This document shows positions 9,901 through 18,352 of a stretch of 64,000 nucleotides of DNA, in pieces. The stretch covers positions 992,001 through 1,056,000 of the forward strand of contig CAXXKX010000002.1 in assembly GCA_963676655.2 (NCBI GenBank). Reading direction: 5' to 3'. The stretch's first letter is position 1. Every line of letters begins with the position of its first letter. A program made the translations under genes and the position numbers. The notes below the pieces were generated by a model that was not told the DNA's origin, did no database searches, and saw only the letters and a program-made list of their open reading frames with translations. Origin of the DNA: G963676655 sp963676655. GTDB taxonomy: Bacteria > Verrucomicrobiota > Lentisphaeria > Victivallales > Victivallaceae.

Positions 9901-10907
9901 TGAAATCCAAAGTTTTCGACGACGGACTCATCCTCGCGTTGCAGACTCAATATCGCCCGACGATTGTTCCGTTGCCTTTGAATCGCAGTAAGGTTGATTT
10001 TAAAACCATGCTGGCGGCGGATGAACCCAATGGTATTTTAGCAGTCAGGGCGGTCAGTGAAAACGGCAAAGTTTATTGGAGCAAGGGGTTTGCGGTTAAT
10101 GACAAAGTCTCGTCTGTAAAAATTCCTGTTCAGGTTTACTCTGAGGATAAAGGCGTTGTTGTTCTTGAAGTTGCAAAGAACCGCGTTCCGGATATAAAAT
10201 ATCAGTTTACTCCACGTTACGGCAATATCCTTGCAACTGATGCCGGACGTGAATTTTACGCGCATGCCGGAGGTTATCTTGCGACGGCAATTGCCTTCAA
10301 TGGACTGATCAATGCCCGTTACAGTATTCCGCAGTGTTACTATAAATATAATACGCCCGGAGGTATTAATAAATCAGCTCCGACCTGGGAAAAACAACCC
10401 GATGGTAAATGGGCCCTGCGTTTTGACGGCAAATACGGCAACTTTCTGGCTCTGCCGAATACCGCGGTGCCGCATCGCTCCGGTTTTATCATGACATTTG
10501 AACTGAAACCGGAAATCATTAAGCCGGAGCAAATAATTTTCGCTCAATATGGGATTTACCTTACCGGTTTCAGGTTGAGCGTGGTAAATGGAACATTCAA
10601 TATTGAATTCAACCGCTGGACTCCATTCGATAAAAAGACCAGGATATCGACTGTCAACTTCAAATCCAGAGTCCCTTTAGTTGCTGGTAAATGGCAAAAA
10701 GTCATATTTAAATATGACGAGAGAAAGGTATCCATCTGTGCCAACGGCAAAACAGAGTCTTTTCCCTGCACTGGTGTATCCCGCTGGTTGACTATAAGCA
10801 GTTTTGGCGGCAGCGGCAGGCTGGGAGCGAAAAAGCAGCCGTTGTATTATCAAGGCTTGCTGCGATCGCTTGAAATCAAGCATACAGCCGGCTCTTCTTC
10901 TGAATAA
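6918..10907 (+). CDS. Very large secreted protein, TIM-barrel glycosidase-like with C-terminal LamG-like domain
   Basis: 1329 aa with a Sec signal peptide (MFLKKVIAIVLGIIFLTGSI). Residues about 30-300 form a beta-rich domain. Residues about 345-650 look like a TIM barrel (VYGRPLLFARSQPYRSGRLY, then YGLDGYSSFVFSFG, and MIGTEWDELNED with acidic residues that could be catalytic). A middle region has Ig-like strands, and about 1150-1325 resembles a LamG/concanavalin domain (HRSGFIMTFELKPE ... AGKWQKVIFKYD). An 18-bp exact tandem duplication at 7463-7498 repeats ANGSF. It is probably an extracellular polysaccharide-degrading enzyme of cassette 1. No named glycosidase family could be assigned with certainty. 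Confidence 0.72.
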   Translation: MFLKKVIAIVLGIIFLTGSIGAEEYAKTVTIHCGKIKIQLSKHTYWNVNKLWYENYYIGESSGFWGTVFAIPGMGLVGSGHLSKRGQGEEVKSLKLFADGKYISPQQAAQSEVKCKEFALKKSSRVKDIVFDYVLTVKNDKLLENCSLRTTKDQKLVLMYNFMHPWNRKLTNFYVQVNKDKSANGSFTANGSFIYDGPAQWITLFDTVNNIGVVSKASGDSADILLWDRRGNKKIYLRALKNDTMQVGKNYSYGMETEFYRASAGTWVKKAEQIIKNIHQQIPVAKNEVHNNANELPENIKLGTPEKSFPEFRQKAAQIKPLSPEDFAFGKQLLEAIRKQAKRRIPVYGRPLLFARSQPYRSGRLYYCRYSWTDRPLFASRMLWEPGKYDYKDISFRKTLEILNSYGLDGYSSFVFSFGRTMSKIYKAAADLKLDPEKFHILLGIVPAVGDYKKIDNGSLKLFFNSPYSLRFKDENVAASYVTDRQSPQTLAEYTNKLENRAGGKKVMLIAQIHGFNIRKGWRGKELHDPYELYIKHGAIPATLLLHHIDYLSKYLRVSGGLDMGAIYNTSALKVNADYYNNIAIPLYAAAIAQDEFNGKKILCNRFEVGYTSFHGSQTISRDGTKTLRHYLDIGIRNNLDIMIGTEWDELNEDTNLEPMVAKPMASQRIVKYYMSKLRKQAPTPNPGDDLSLPNMIISQRRQLLYGWTMDVELLNVPDTDKGRDYSVALELLDQKDRIVFKSKPVKFNTAILKDHTFKLPSEQFASCQLLQPRLTIDYNRKKRVISEGLPFTVMRTTACWDHTYFNTPLRNILFVEAGNVSFKETGKILAPGVKQIALDASLKFKDKLNTVEVVQDSHEIYACDPQDEYLRNDPERRLYKLSSSYINNPARISVKIKTRISNAPSALTFTPQLDSVNKRFENPTVKAKAVKAFSDQVDKPVRVSAWINDDFISIKNQDIDKAIITVTGVRASGQNKGKEFKWDIPLKELGEYGVKSKVFDDGLILALQTQYRPTIVPLPLNRSKVDFKTMLAADEPNGILAVRAVSENGKVYWSKGFAVNDKVSSVKIPVQVYSEDKGVVVLEVAKNRVPDIKYQFTPRYGNILATDAGREFYAHAGGYLATAIAFNGLINARYSIPQCYYKYNTPGGINKSAPTWEKQPDGKWALRFDGKYGNFLALPNTAVPHRSGFIMTFELKPEIIKPEQIIFAQYGIYLTGFRLSVVNGTFNIEFNRWTPFDKKTRISTVNFKSRVPLVAGKWQKVIFKYDERKVSICANGKTESFPCTGVSRWLTISSFGGSGRLGAKKQPLYYQGLLRSLEIKHTAGSSSE

Positions 10908-11026
10908 AAGTTGTTTGATAATATGTTCTTCTGATTATACTTGGCACTTGCAAAATCTTTTGCGCTGTTATATATTTATTGTATCTGTGTTTGCAATAAA
11001 CATTAATCAACAAGGAGGATGGTGCG

Positions 11027-11935
11027 ATGTTTGTCCGGATTGAAAGAAGCTGGCGGATCTTTAACAATTCATTGAAGGTGCTTGCCGAAAATAAGAAACT
11101 GGTGCTGTTTCCGATTCTATCTTCGATCTTCATCATCATTATCGCGATGCTTATTTTAGGCGGGGGGACCGCTTACTTTATGATGAATCCCGAAGCGTGG
11201 CAGCAACTGACGCAATCCGCTCAGGCGAGTCATGAATCAACAGACGGACAAGCCGATCAGATCAATAATGTTTTATATGTCGTGATCCTTTTTGCCGGGT
11301 ATTTCGTTTCGTTTTTCATGGCGACTTTTTTCAATGTTGCCTTTTACAGCGAAATCATCCAGGGACTGCGCGGAAATCCGGTCTTTATCAAACGCGGATT
11401 CGCTTTCGCTTTGTCAAAATTGGCATCAATCGCCATGTGGGCGCTGCTGGCCGCAACGGTTGGTACTATTTTGAAGATGCTGGAAGAACGGCTGGGTTGG
11501 CTCGGACAACTGATAATCAAACTTATAGGCCTGGTTTGGGCCGTCGCGACGATCTTCGCGGTGCCGGTCATTATTTGTAATGAAGACAGTTTCAATCCTA
11601 TAACCAACCTGAAAAAATCCGCCGGGATAATTACCAAAACCTGGGGTGAATCGCTGATCGGCTTCCTCGGGTTGTCAGCGCTCAATTTTCTCTTGGATTT
11701 GCCGGTTATTCTGTTGACCATCATTTTGGCCGCAGTCTGTTTCAACGCTGGTATTCCGGCTTTGGCTATTGCCGTGATCTGCCTCGGGGTAGTCGCGATG
11801 ATCGTTATCGGCGTGCTGGTCAAACTGACTGAGCACATCTATATCGCGTCACTTTATATGTATGCGACGGAAGGCTATCTGAACCAGGCTTATGATGAAG
11901 AAGTCATGCTCCAGCCGTTCAAATACAAAAAGTAA
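11027..11935 (+). CDS. DUF6159-family integral membrane protein
   Basis: 302 aa. The opening MFVRIERSWRIFNNSLKVLA and NKKLVLFPILSSIF are characteristic of the DUF6159 membrane family, with about six transmembrane helices and the conserved PVIICNEDSFNPITNLKKSA loop. A strong AAGGAGG ribosome site precedes ATG. Function of the family is unknown; it is widespread in bacteria and archaea. It converges with the sulfatase gene, 15 bp away. Confidence 0.82.
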   Translation: MFVRIERSWRIFNNSLKVLAENKKLVLFPILSSIFIIIIAMLILGGGTAYFMMNPEAWQQLTQSAQASHESTDGQADQINNVLYVVILFAGYFVSFFMATFFNVAFYSEIIQGLRGNPVFIKRGFAFALSKLASIAMWALLAATVGTILKMLEERLGWLGQLIIKLIGLVWAVATIFAVPVIICNEDSFNPITNLKKSAGIITKTWGESLIGFLGLSALNFLLDLPVILLTIILAAVCFNAGIPALAIAVICLGVVAMIVIGVLVKLTEHIYIASLYMYATEGYLNQAYDEEVMLQPFKYKK

Positions 11936-11950
11936 TAAGCAGTTATCCAT

Positions 11951-13372
11951 TCATATTTTACAAGCGTCAAGTAACCATTGTTTAACCGCAGTCAGGGCTT
12001 TTCCGGGAATTAGTTTATTGCCGTCGGAGAGCCCGTCTTCCGGACGTTCCGCCAGTTTTGTGATCAGGCGTTTACGCCAGAGTTCAAGGTCGTTCTTATG
12101 CTCAGGCTTGCTGCTCAAGTCGAAGAGTTCATTCGGATCGGTTGTCAGGTCAAACAACTGCTCCTCACCTGATTGAGCCCACCAGATATATTTCTCGCGG
12201 CCGTCGGTCAGCATCTGCCAGCTTTTATCGCCGTCCCAGTTATGTTCTGCGTGGATATAGGTATCTTTGTCATTGCCGGTGGGACGGGTCAATGGATTGA
12301 TGCCGTCAATTCCGTCGGGAACGGTAATCCCGGCCATTTCGAGGATTGCCGGATAAAGGTCCTCAATCGCCGCCGGCTGCTCATTGATGGGATTTTCAAG
12401 CGGCTTTTTGCGCGGGTCGAAGATAATCATCGGAATGCGGGTCGAGCCCTCATAAGGCAGACTCTTGCAGAACAAATTATGATCGCCAAGCAGTTCGCCA
12501 TGATCAGAGGTGAAAATAATGCATGGCATATCTTCATTCAAATTACGGAATGAAGACAGCAGTCTTCCTATCTGATTGTCGATATGTGCTAATTGAGCGT
12601 AATAAGCTCGACGCGAATGCTTCAGGACGTCTTGCGGCAGCAACCCGTATGCGGTTGAGGTTCTTTTAACCGGAATCGCGTATTTTTCCGCCCATTCGCC
12701 GACCGGAATTTCCGGGATATCCCGATTTTTGTACATATCGTAATAAACCTGCGGCGGATCAATCGGCGGATGCGGCCGGTGAAAAGAGATATTCAGAAAA
12801 TATGGTCTGGTGCGGTCCCGGCGTTTGAGAAAATCCAGCGCGGTATTCATCGTCCACCAGTTGTTATGCAGATGTTCCGGCAACTGACTTGGCCGGGCCA
12901 TCCAGGAATTGTCACCCATGCCGTGATCCCATTCGTGGAATTCCCCACCGGTTTTATCTCGCAGCCACTCCCGGTAATCGTTGACGTAGGTTCCGTCGAA
13001 ATTCTGACTGCCCTCATACGAGTCGGTTGAATGAAAGCCGCAATGTTTGCGCTGCGGGAAAAAATGGGTTTTGCCCGAACAGTGCGTCTGGTACCCGGCG
13101 TCGCTGAACATTTGAGCCAGCATATTGTCATAATTCCACGGCACCTGGTCCTTGTAGCCGAGTCTGCCATGTGAATTCGGCGCCAGACCGGTGAAGAGCG
13201 AGGCCCGGGCCGCGATGCATGAAGGGCAGGAGGAGTAGGCATGATTGAAAACTGAACCCTGACGGGCCAGTGAATCGAGGTTCGGCGTGTCCACACCGGT
13301 ATGTCCGGTTACACTGAGGCAATCTCCGCGCCACTGATCGGCAATAATCAAGATAATATTTGGCTGCGACAT
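11951..13372 (-). CDS. Sulfatase (arylsulfatase family S1), cytoplasmic
   Basis: 473 aa. It opens with QPNIILIIADQWRGD, the metal-binding start of type I sulfatases. The formylglycine motif is Cys52 in SCIAARASLFTG (C-x-A-x-R), requiring oxidation by an anaerobic sulfatase-maturating enzyme or FGE, neither of which is in the window. Later motifs FHRPHPP and FTSDHGELLGDHNLF supply the remaining metal and substrate residues. No signal peptide is present, which is unusual for polysaccharide sulfatases and suggests it acts on imported oligosaccharides or that export is by another route. The substrate is unknown. Confidence 0.92.
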   Translation of the reverse strand: MSQPNIILIIADQWRGDCLSVTGHTGVDTPNLDSLARQGSVFNHAYSSCPSCIAARASLFTGLAPNSHGRLGYKDQVPWNYDNMLAQMFSDAGYQTHCSGKTHFFPQRKHCGFHSTDSYEGSQNFDGTYVNDYREWLRDKTGGEFHEWDHGMGDNSWMARPSQLPEHLHNNWWTMNTALDFLKRRDRTRPYFLNISFHRPHPPIDPPQVYYDMYKNRDIPEIPVGEWAEKYAIPVKRTSTAYGLLPQDVLKHSRRAYYAQLAHIDNQIGRLLSSFRNLNEDMPCIIFTSDHGELLGDHNLFCKSLPYEGSTRIPMIIFDPRKKPLENPINEQPAAIEDLYPAILEMAGITVPDGIDGINPLTRPTGNDKDTYIHAEHNWDGDKSWQMLTDGREKYIWWAQSGEEQLFDLTTDPNELFDLSSKPEHKNDLELWRKRLITKLAERPEDGLSDGNKLIPGKALTAVKQWLLDACKI

Positions 13373-13436
13373 AATAAATTCCTGTGTCTTGTGAGATGTT
13401 TAAGAATTAATAATATAGTCCGTTCATAAAACTTTA

Positions 13437-13470
13437 CAAAAAAAAGCGAGTTTTAATAAATAAAAAACTT
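13437..13470 (-). terminator. Rho-independent terminator of the permease-like gene
   Basis: Read on the minus strand: stem CAAGTTTT (13470-13463) pairs with AAAACTCG (13453-13446) with one mismatch, followed by C and a run of eight T or more at 13444-13437. Confidence 0.6.
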
Positions 13471-13478
13471 GAGGTAAA

Positions 13479-14363
13479 TTAGTTTTTCTTATTTACCGCG
13501 ACCGCGATAAACAGGGGAATACAGACGATGAATGATACAATTGGCTCAATGATTCCCATTGCTAAAGCTGCTACAAAGAAATGTATAATCTGCATTGATG
13601 CCAGCATTGGAGTTCCAAGCATTACCCCTGCGGGAAAAATCACCCATAACAGTATCAAAAATGCTCTTGTTTTATAATCTTTAATGGCATGTTTCCTAAC
13701 ACAGTATATTGCAAAAATGAAGCAAGTTAAAAAATATTTGGCGGACAATAAAGTCATTACATAACAGGTGTAAAATATAACATCCGGATTTTCTTTTCCT
13801 GCATATTTTATAATAAAATCCGGGATAAAGTAGCAGACAGATATTATTATGGGAAAATAAATGATTAACAGGATTACCGCCCAGATCTCCGAATATATCG
13901 ACCTCCACAGCAAAGATATTGCGGAAAAAGGTAGTTGCAAAATAATCAGAAAATAGATAATCATTATTATTTGATATGCACTCACCCCAGGTAAAACCAC
14001 AGCCGCCGCAATAAAAGGCAGCAAAGGGAACAGCAGGATCGCGTTCTGTATCATAATTGACTGTGCCCGTCCCCACATAAGATGCCGGGGATCACGATAA
14101 TTCATGCCAATTCCTTCATCACAATCAAGTTCTTTTTGTTGCCGGTAGGCGATTAATGAGCTATTGATGAATGAGGCTATGGCGGAAAGCTGAACGATGA
14201 TAGTGAAGTATTGTTTTATTTCATTTGCTTGTAACGTTTTGATTGAAAAAAAAGCTGTTACCAGCATGCCCAGCAGGAGACTAACTTGTATAACAGGATA
14301 ATTACGGGATGACAAAACCTGTCTGACTTCCTTAATCAGAAACGGATCGATTTTTTCTACCAT
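13479..14363 (-). CDS. Permease-like polytopic membrane protein (ABC-2-like), unknown function
   Basis: 294 aa from the ATG at 14363; an in-frame TTG at 14435 would add 24 residues and has a weak GGGA ribosome site, so the start is uncertain. About eight transmembrane helices. The beginning, MVEKIDPFLIKEVRQVLSSR, resembles ABC-2-type membrane subunits that start with a NP-x-L-x-KE-x-R element, but no ATPase gene is adjacent, so this is only a suggestion. The gene is AT-rich relative to its neighbours and has its own terminator, consistent with a single-gene unit. Confidence 0.6.
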   Translation of the reverse strand: MVEKIDPFLIKEVRQVLSSRNYPVIQVSLLLGMLVTAFFSIKTLQANEIKQYFTIIVQLSAIASFINSSLIAYRQQKELDCDEGIGMNYRDPRHLMWGRAQSIMIQNAILLFPLLPFIAAAVVLPGVSAYQIIMIIYFLIILQLPFSAISLLWRSIYSEIWAVILLIIYFPIIISVCYFIPDFIIKYAGKENPDVIFYTCYVMTLLSAKYFLTCFIFAIYCVRKHAIKDYKTRAFLILLWVIFPAGVMLGTPMLASMQIIHFFVAALAMGIIEPIVSFIVCIPLFIAVAVNKKN

Positions 14364-14500
14364 TTCAGATATGTTTCGTATTCCCCGCACCTTAGCATCT
14401 CCGGCCGCTTTAGCTTGTAAACACTCAGAATTCAATATATCCCGTCAGAAATTCATTTGCAAGATAACAGCAGATGTTTATGGAGAATTTGCGTTTGCTG

Positions 14501-14562
14501 CAATATAATTATCAATACGCTTATTTGTATAATTATCAATGCGCTTGTTTATAATTATATTG
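14501..14562. repeat. AT-rich tandem 24-bp repeats enclosed by a 12-bp inverted repeat
   Basis: CAATATAATTAT (14501-14512) and ATAATTATATTG (14551-14562) are exact inverse repeats. Between them a 24-bp unit (14504-14527) is repeated at 14528-14551 with three or four changes. It lies upstream of the permease-like gene and downstream of the Gfo/Idh gene and could be a set of regulator sites. Confidence 0.6.
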
Positions 14563-14626
14563 TAAATAGTTTGTATGTAATGATTTAATGTGTTTTATTT
14601 TTTGTGCTTTGGGGGCTTGGATTCTA

Positions 14627-15661
14627 TTAGGACAAACGGTGATTTCTGATTTCCTGCAGTTGTGCCGGGGTTCCGATATTCGGTAGTTCTGGTTTGGAAA
14701 CAGAATCGACCATCATTTGGGAAATTTTCGATGCTATCACGCTGTCTTTTGCGCCTGGCAGGCCAAGGTCTTTGCCTTCGTCAAGCGAGGCCGCGAACTT
14801 TTCAAATAAAACATCCAGTTTTTTCCCGCCGTATGGGGCATGTTCCTGAACGGTTTCGTCGATACCATTAAAATTAAGATAGGCTTGATCAAAATCGTGG
14901 CTGATATGGACAATGCCATGAGTTCCGATAAGGTCAAAATATGAATTGTTCTGCAAGTCCCGTCTATGGAGCCCGTAAACAAATCCGTTGGTGATTTCGA
15001 ACGCAATTCCGTTTTGAAAATGTCCGTGAACAGTCACCCACATGGGATTTTTTTCACCAAACATTTTCAAGCCGTCAGCGTGCCAGGATTGATATTCACT
15101 CATAGCGTACCATCTGGCTACGTCGATATAGTGCATTCCGCAGTCGTGGAAAACCGCGCCTTCGGCATTGTGGAAGTTTTCCGGGAAAACGCGATTTGTC
15201 ATGTGGCATATCCTGATAATCGCCAGGTCACCGATTTTTCCGGCCCGGATAAACTCCCGGGCTTTCTGATGGTACCAGGCGTTCCGGTTAAATAAATTGA
15301 CGGCAAACAGCGATTTGCTTTCTTCTATCTCCTTCAGGATTTCTTCTTCTTCCTTAACTGATGCCGCCAGGGGTTTTTCTGCAATAATGTGCAGGTTTTG
15401 ATCAAGAGCACATTTGATCAGTTTCGGTCTTATATCAGCTAAAGTACAAATGCTTACTGCATCCAGGCTTTTGTCATTAAACAATTCAGACGCATCTTTT
15501 GTCAGCTTAATTTCCGGGACAAGTTTCCGGGCAAAGTTTAAATTGTCGTTCAGCAGATCACAGGCCCATACCACTTTCCAGCGCTTGTTTTCAGCCAGTG
15601 CCTTCAGATGTCCTTGACCCATGCCGCCAAGACCGATTATTCCGATTCTATATCTTTTCAT
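14627..15661 (-). CDS. Gfo/Idh/MocA-family NAD(P)-dependent oxidoreductase (glycan cassette 2)
   Basis: 344 aa. The Rossmann fold begins RIGIIGLGGMGQGH (GxGxxG) and the family's EKP motif is present in HIIAEKPLAASV. The FHDCGMHYIDVARWY block corresponds to the conserved HxxD region with the active-site histidine and aspartate. It should oxidise or reduce a sugar or inositol-like substrate in the cytoplasm. It is separated by only 5 bp from the secreted glycosidase-like gene upstream, so the two are probably one transcript, and the oxidoreductase likely handles the released sugar. Substrate unknown. Confidence 0.92.
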   Translation of the reverse strand: MKRYRIGIIGLGGMGQGHLKALAENKRWKVVWACDLLNDNLNFARKLVPEIKLTKDASELFNDKSLDAVSICTLADIRPKLIKCALDQNLHIIAEKPLAASVKEEEEILKEIEESKSLFAVNLFNRNAWYHQKAREFIRAGKIGDLAIIRICHMTNRVFPENFHNAEGAVFHDCGMHYIDVARWYAMSEYQSWHADGLKMFGEKNPMWVTVHGHFQNGIAFEITNGFVYGLHRRDLQNNSYFDLIGTHGIVHISHDFDQAYLNFNGIDETVQEHAPYGGKKLDVLFEKFAASLDEGKDLGLPGAKDSVIASKISQMMVDSVSKPELPNIGTPAQLQEIRNHRLS

Positions 15662-15666
15662 GGCTA

Positions 15667-17571
15667 TTACTTACCGGCAGGCTCCAGGCGTCGTTCCGCG
15701 CCTATATAGAAGTAAGGGTAAACAGCTCCGGACACATAGGTCCAAACCGTTTGGCAATATAAACCTTTAGCAAGATTAGGCGGCCTTCTAAAAGTAACTT
15801 TCTGGACGAGTTTATCTTTGGGAAGTTCAACCGTCAGCGGCTGGTTGGCTTTTGCCAACCCCAAAGATTTATCGTCAACGAGCAGCTCAACCATTTGATT
15901 GCGTCCGGTGCTTACGGTGATCTTCGCTGAATCTTTCAGGTTTTTACGGCACAGCCACATTGTTGCCGGAGGCTTGAAAAAGCGGGCCCGATTCTGTTTT
16001 GAAGCCGGAATTGCCGCATGTCGATTGTTTATTGCCACAAAGTACCATGGACCGGTTTGTTTGCCGCCGCTGACGTATAAGGTGTAAATCCCGGCTGTTT
16101 TAACAGGTAGTGATATTTTTTCCTTTTGAGAAGGCGCGACCGGTTCGTTACGCAGGATTTTGTGGTCAGGAGTAATTATAACGTACTGCAGGGCGACTGG
16201 ACGCCGGTCACCAGCCAGATGCCTGATATAAATATTAAGGTTTTCTCCCGGCTGTCCATATATGTAAAAACAGCGTGAGGCGCGAGTACGCACTCCCTGA
16301 AAAGGCCCGGTTCCGTTTCCTGCCGGAACCAATTTGGGAATTGGTTGTGTAGCCAGTTTATCCACATCGAGTCCGGCAACCAGCGGCTTTACCGGCTTAA
16401 AAGGAATTGAATTCTTTTGGCCTGATTTCAAATCTTTCAGAGCCGCTGTGTTAGCAGCTTTAAAAGCGTTAAAATAATCCGCCGGAGTAAATTTCTTTGG
16501 TAGTTTTTCACGGCTGCGGGCAGGGTTGCATAACATTTCCAAATGCCACATGTTATATCCATCCGTTTTCATAATGGCATGATATGCCTGAATCTTAATG
16601 TCATCCGGGGTGTAGTTATCCGGCCGGAACCAGCAGACAAACAAATTATTCGGATTTAAACTTTTGATGAACTTCTGGCGCTTCAAAACTTTTTCCGTCA
16701 GGCCGCCGCCGGCGTACATTAGCCAGTTGTCGATAATAGCGGGGGCTTGTTTGGTTCCAATATGTTTTTGAAAAGCTATAATAAAACGCTGGTTATTATC
16801 CGGCATAACCCCAAGGGAAAGAGAGGGGTTTATTTTATGCATTTCCTGTTCATAGCGTTTGGCTATCAACTCAATCTCCCCGTAGAAAAAGTTTTCATAT
16901 GCTTTAACCAGGCCTTTTTCCTGCAAGAGTTTATAACGTTCAGCAGGATGGGTATTTTCCGGCAGCCCGCTTTTTTTACAATATCTTTTCCAGGCAACGT
17001 CATCATATGATACAGGTCCGGTTCCGAGGTGTTCAAGGTCCACCTGTACCGCTGCAATCGACAGTTTTCTGCTGGCTTCGGCCAATTGATAGGCTTTTTC
17101 AAGTAACATCCTCCAGGTGGGCCAGTAAATCAAGCTGAACTGATCCTTTAACACAGTGCCGTCATACAGTACCAGGGGCGGATAATCCTTTTGCTTGACC
17201 GGGTCCCTGTGCCCGCGATGATCAGGATATAAATATACATAAGTCAACAGGGCAAGGTTACGCTTTTTGCAGGCATCAGCCAGAATTTTCATGCTCCGGA
17301 ACTGTTCAGGTTTTTTCAGGTCAAAGTCTCTTTTTAAATTCTGGATTTTGGCCGTGAAACAAGTAAAGCCGGATTTTCTCAACGGTTCAAGATAATTATT
17401 AATAATAAAATCAGTGTCGAATTTTGGATCGTTTACAGGATACCAGCCGTGATATCCACTTATAATTTTTTCAGGTAATTTAACGGATTCCCCTTTGCTT
17501 ATCCTGGGGATATTTACCACTATTCCAACGGCTAAAACAGCCGACAACCAACGACGATAACAACTCATCAT
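15667..17571 (-). CDS. Secreted glycosidase-like protein (GH71/GH99-like TIM barrel)
   Basis: 634 aa. N-terminal signal peptide, positively charged start then LSAVLAVGIVVNI. The catalytic-looking region (about 35-360) contains IISGYHGWYPVNDPKFDTDF, AAVQVDLEHLGTGPVSYDD and AIIDNWLMYAGGG, resembling the barrels of GH71 (alpha-1,3-glucanase) and GH99 (endo-mannosidase) proteins, where an opening GYxGWY-type element is common. The C-terminal third (about 400-625) looks like two beta-sandwich domains. An AAGGA ribosome site precedes ATG. Predicted extracellular or periplasmic glycan hydrolysis feeding the Gfo/Idh enzyme encoded 5 bp downstream. The family assignment is tentative. Confidence 0.7.
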   Translation of the reverse strand: MMSCYRRWLSAVLAVGIVVNIPRISKGESVKLPEKIISGYHGWYPVNDPKFDTDFIINNYLEPLRKSGFTCFTAKIQNLKRDFDLKKPEQFRSMKILADACKKRNLALLTYVYLYPDHRGHRDPVKQKDYPPLVLYDGTVLKDQFSLIYWPTWRMLLEKAYQLAEASRKLSIAAVQVDLEHLGTGPVSYDDVAWKRYCKKSGLPENTHPAERYKLLQEKGLVKAYENFFYGEIELIAKRYEQEMHKINPSLSLGVMPDNNQRFIIAFQKHIGTKQAPAIIDNWLMYAGGGLTEKVLKRQKFIKSLNPNNLFVCWFRPDNYTPDDIKIQAYHAIMKTDGYNMWHLEMLCNPARSREKLPKKFTPADYFNAFKAANTAALKDLKSGQKNSIPFKPVKPLVAGLDVDKLATQPIPKLVPAGNGTGPFQGVRTRASRCFYIYGQPGENLNIYIRHLAGDRRPVALQYVIITPDHKILRNEPVAPSQKEKISLPVKTAGIYTLYVSGGKQTGPWYFVAINNRHAAIPASKQNRARFFKPPATMWLCRKNLKDSAKITVSTGRNQMVELLVDDKSLGLAKANQPLTVELPKDKLVQKVTFRRPPNLAKGLYCQTVWTYVSGAVYPYFYIGAERRLEPAGK

Positions 17572-17598
17572 ATCAATATTCCTTAAAAAATTAAAACT

Positions 17599-18306
17599 TT
17601 ATTCAGTAATCGGCGGTCTGTATAAATCAGATACAGCCCCACCGCCATTTGATGTACATGGAATTCCTCTTTTCTTGTATTCCACATGTCCGTCAACCAG
17701 CAGCATGTTGTAGCCTATTTCGTGGCGGTCGCCGATAAAGTCGCCGGAAAAGTTCACTTGGGCTCCGCCGCCATTTTTAGGGCCGGAGTCAAAAAGATAA
17801 CAAAGTTTTGACGCTTTCCTTACGTCAGTGATCTTATACTTGACATAATCAGCATTCCAACTGCTGAAAAGATTGCCCGATGAATCAAATCCTCCACCTA
17901 TATAACCGTTTGATATATAACTCCATCCCCAGTCAGTCATAGTCGCGTTGGACGGACAATACAGGACGGTTTTTTTCATTCTTAAGTCTCTCACCGATAC
18001 ATTATCGTACGGGATATTCAAATAGTCGTCGAGACGCTCGTTCCACGCCTGGTATTTCAGCCAGTATTGGGAGCTCCCCCCGGTTCCCGTGTAGCCCTGG
18101 TGTTTTGCAGGTGTTAAAAAGTCGTCATTGTCATCTACATAGGAGAATCCCGCAAGCCCAATCTGTTTTAAATTGCTAGTACACTTGGACCTTTTGGCCA
18201 TGCTTCGAGCCTTGTTAAGCGCCGGCAGGAGCATTGAAGCAAGAATTGCGATGATGGCGATAACTACTAGTAGCTCGATTAGTGTGAATTGGTTTTTGTT
18301 TTTCAT
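17599..18306 (-). CDS. Type II secretion-like pseudopilin with H-x9-DG motif (glycan cassette 2)
   Basis: 235 aa. MKNKNQFTLIELLVVIAIIA is the prepilin signal with processing expected before F7, followed by ASMLLPALNKARSMAKRSKC. The C-terminal motif is HEIGYNMLLVDGH (H-x9-DG). A GAGGG ribosome site lies 7-8 bases from ATG. The gene is 27 bp upstream of the secreted glycosidase-like gene and 46 bp downstream of the GntR/LacI hybrid regulator, mirroring the order regulator-pseudopilin-secreted enzyme seen at 5.0-10.9 kb. The globular domains of the two pseudopilins differ, so the cassettes are not recent copies. Confidence 0.88.
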   Translation of the reverse strand: MKNKNQFTLIELLVVIAIIAILASMLLPALNKARSMAKRSKCTSNLKQIGLAGFSYVDDNDDFLTPAKHQGYTGTGGSSQYWLKYQAWNERLDDYLNIPYDNVSVRDLRMKKTVLYCPSNATMTDWGWSYISNGYIGGGFDSSGNLFSSWNADYVKYKITDVRKASKLCYLFDSGPKNGGGAQVNFSGDFIGDRHEIGYNMLLVDGHVEYKKRGIPCTSNGGGAVSDLYRPPITE

Positions 18307-18352
18307 TTTTCGACCCTCATTAGTTAATGGTTCTTTGCTTATGAATATTTTA

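Noticed and set aside
10946..10970. Sigma-54 promoter suggested by TGGCAC near 10946
   Set aside because: The TTGC element is not at the required distance, so the -24/-12 spacing is not met.
13383..13428. Fifth copy of the dyad motif (TGTCTTGT and ATAGTC)
   Set aside because: Spacing differs and the GTCTGA half is missing.
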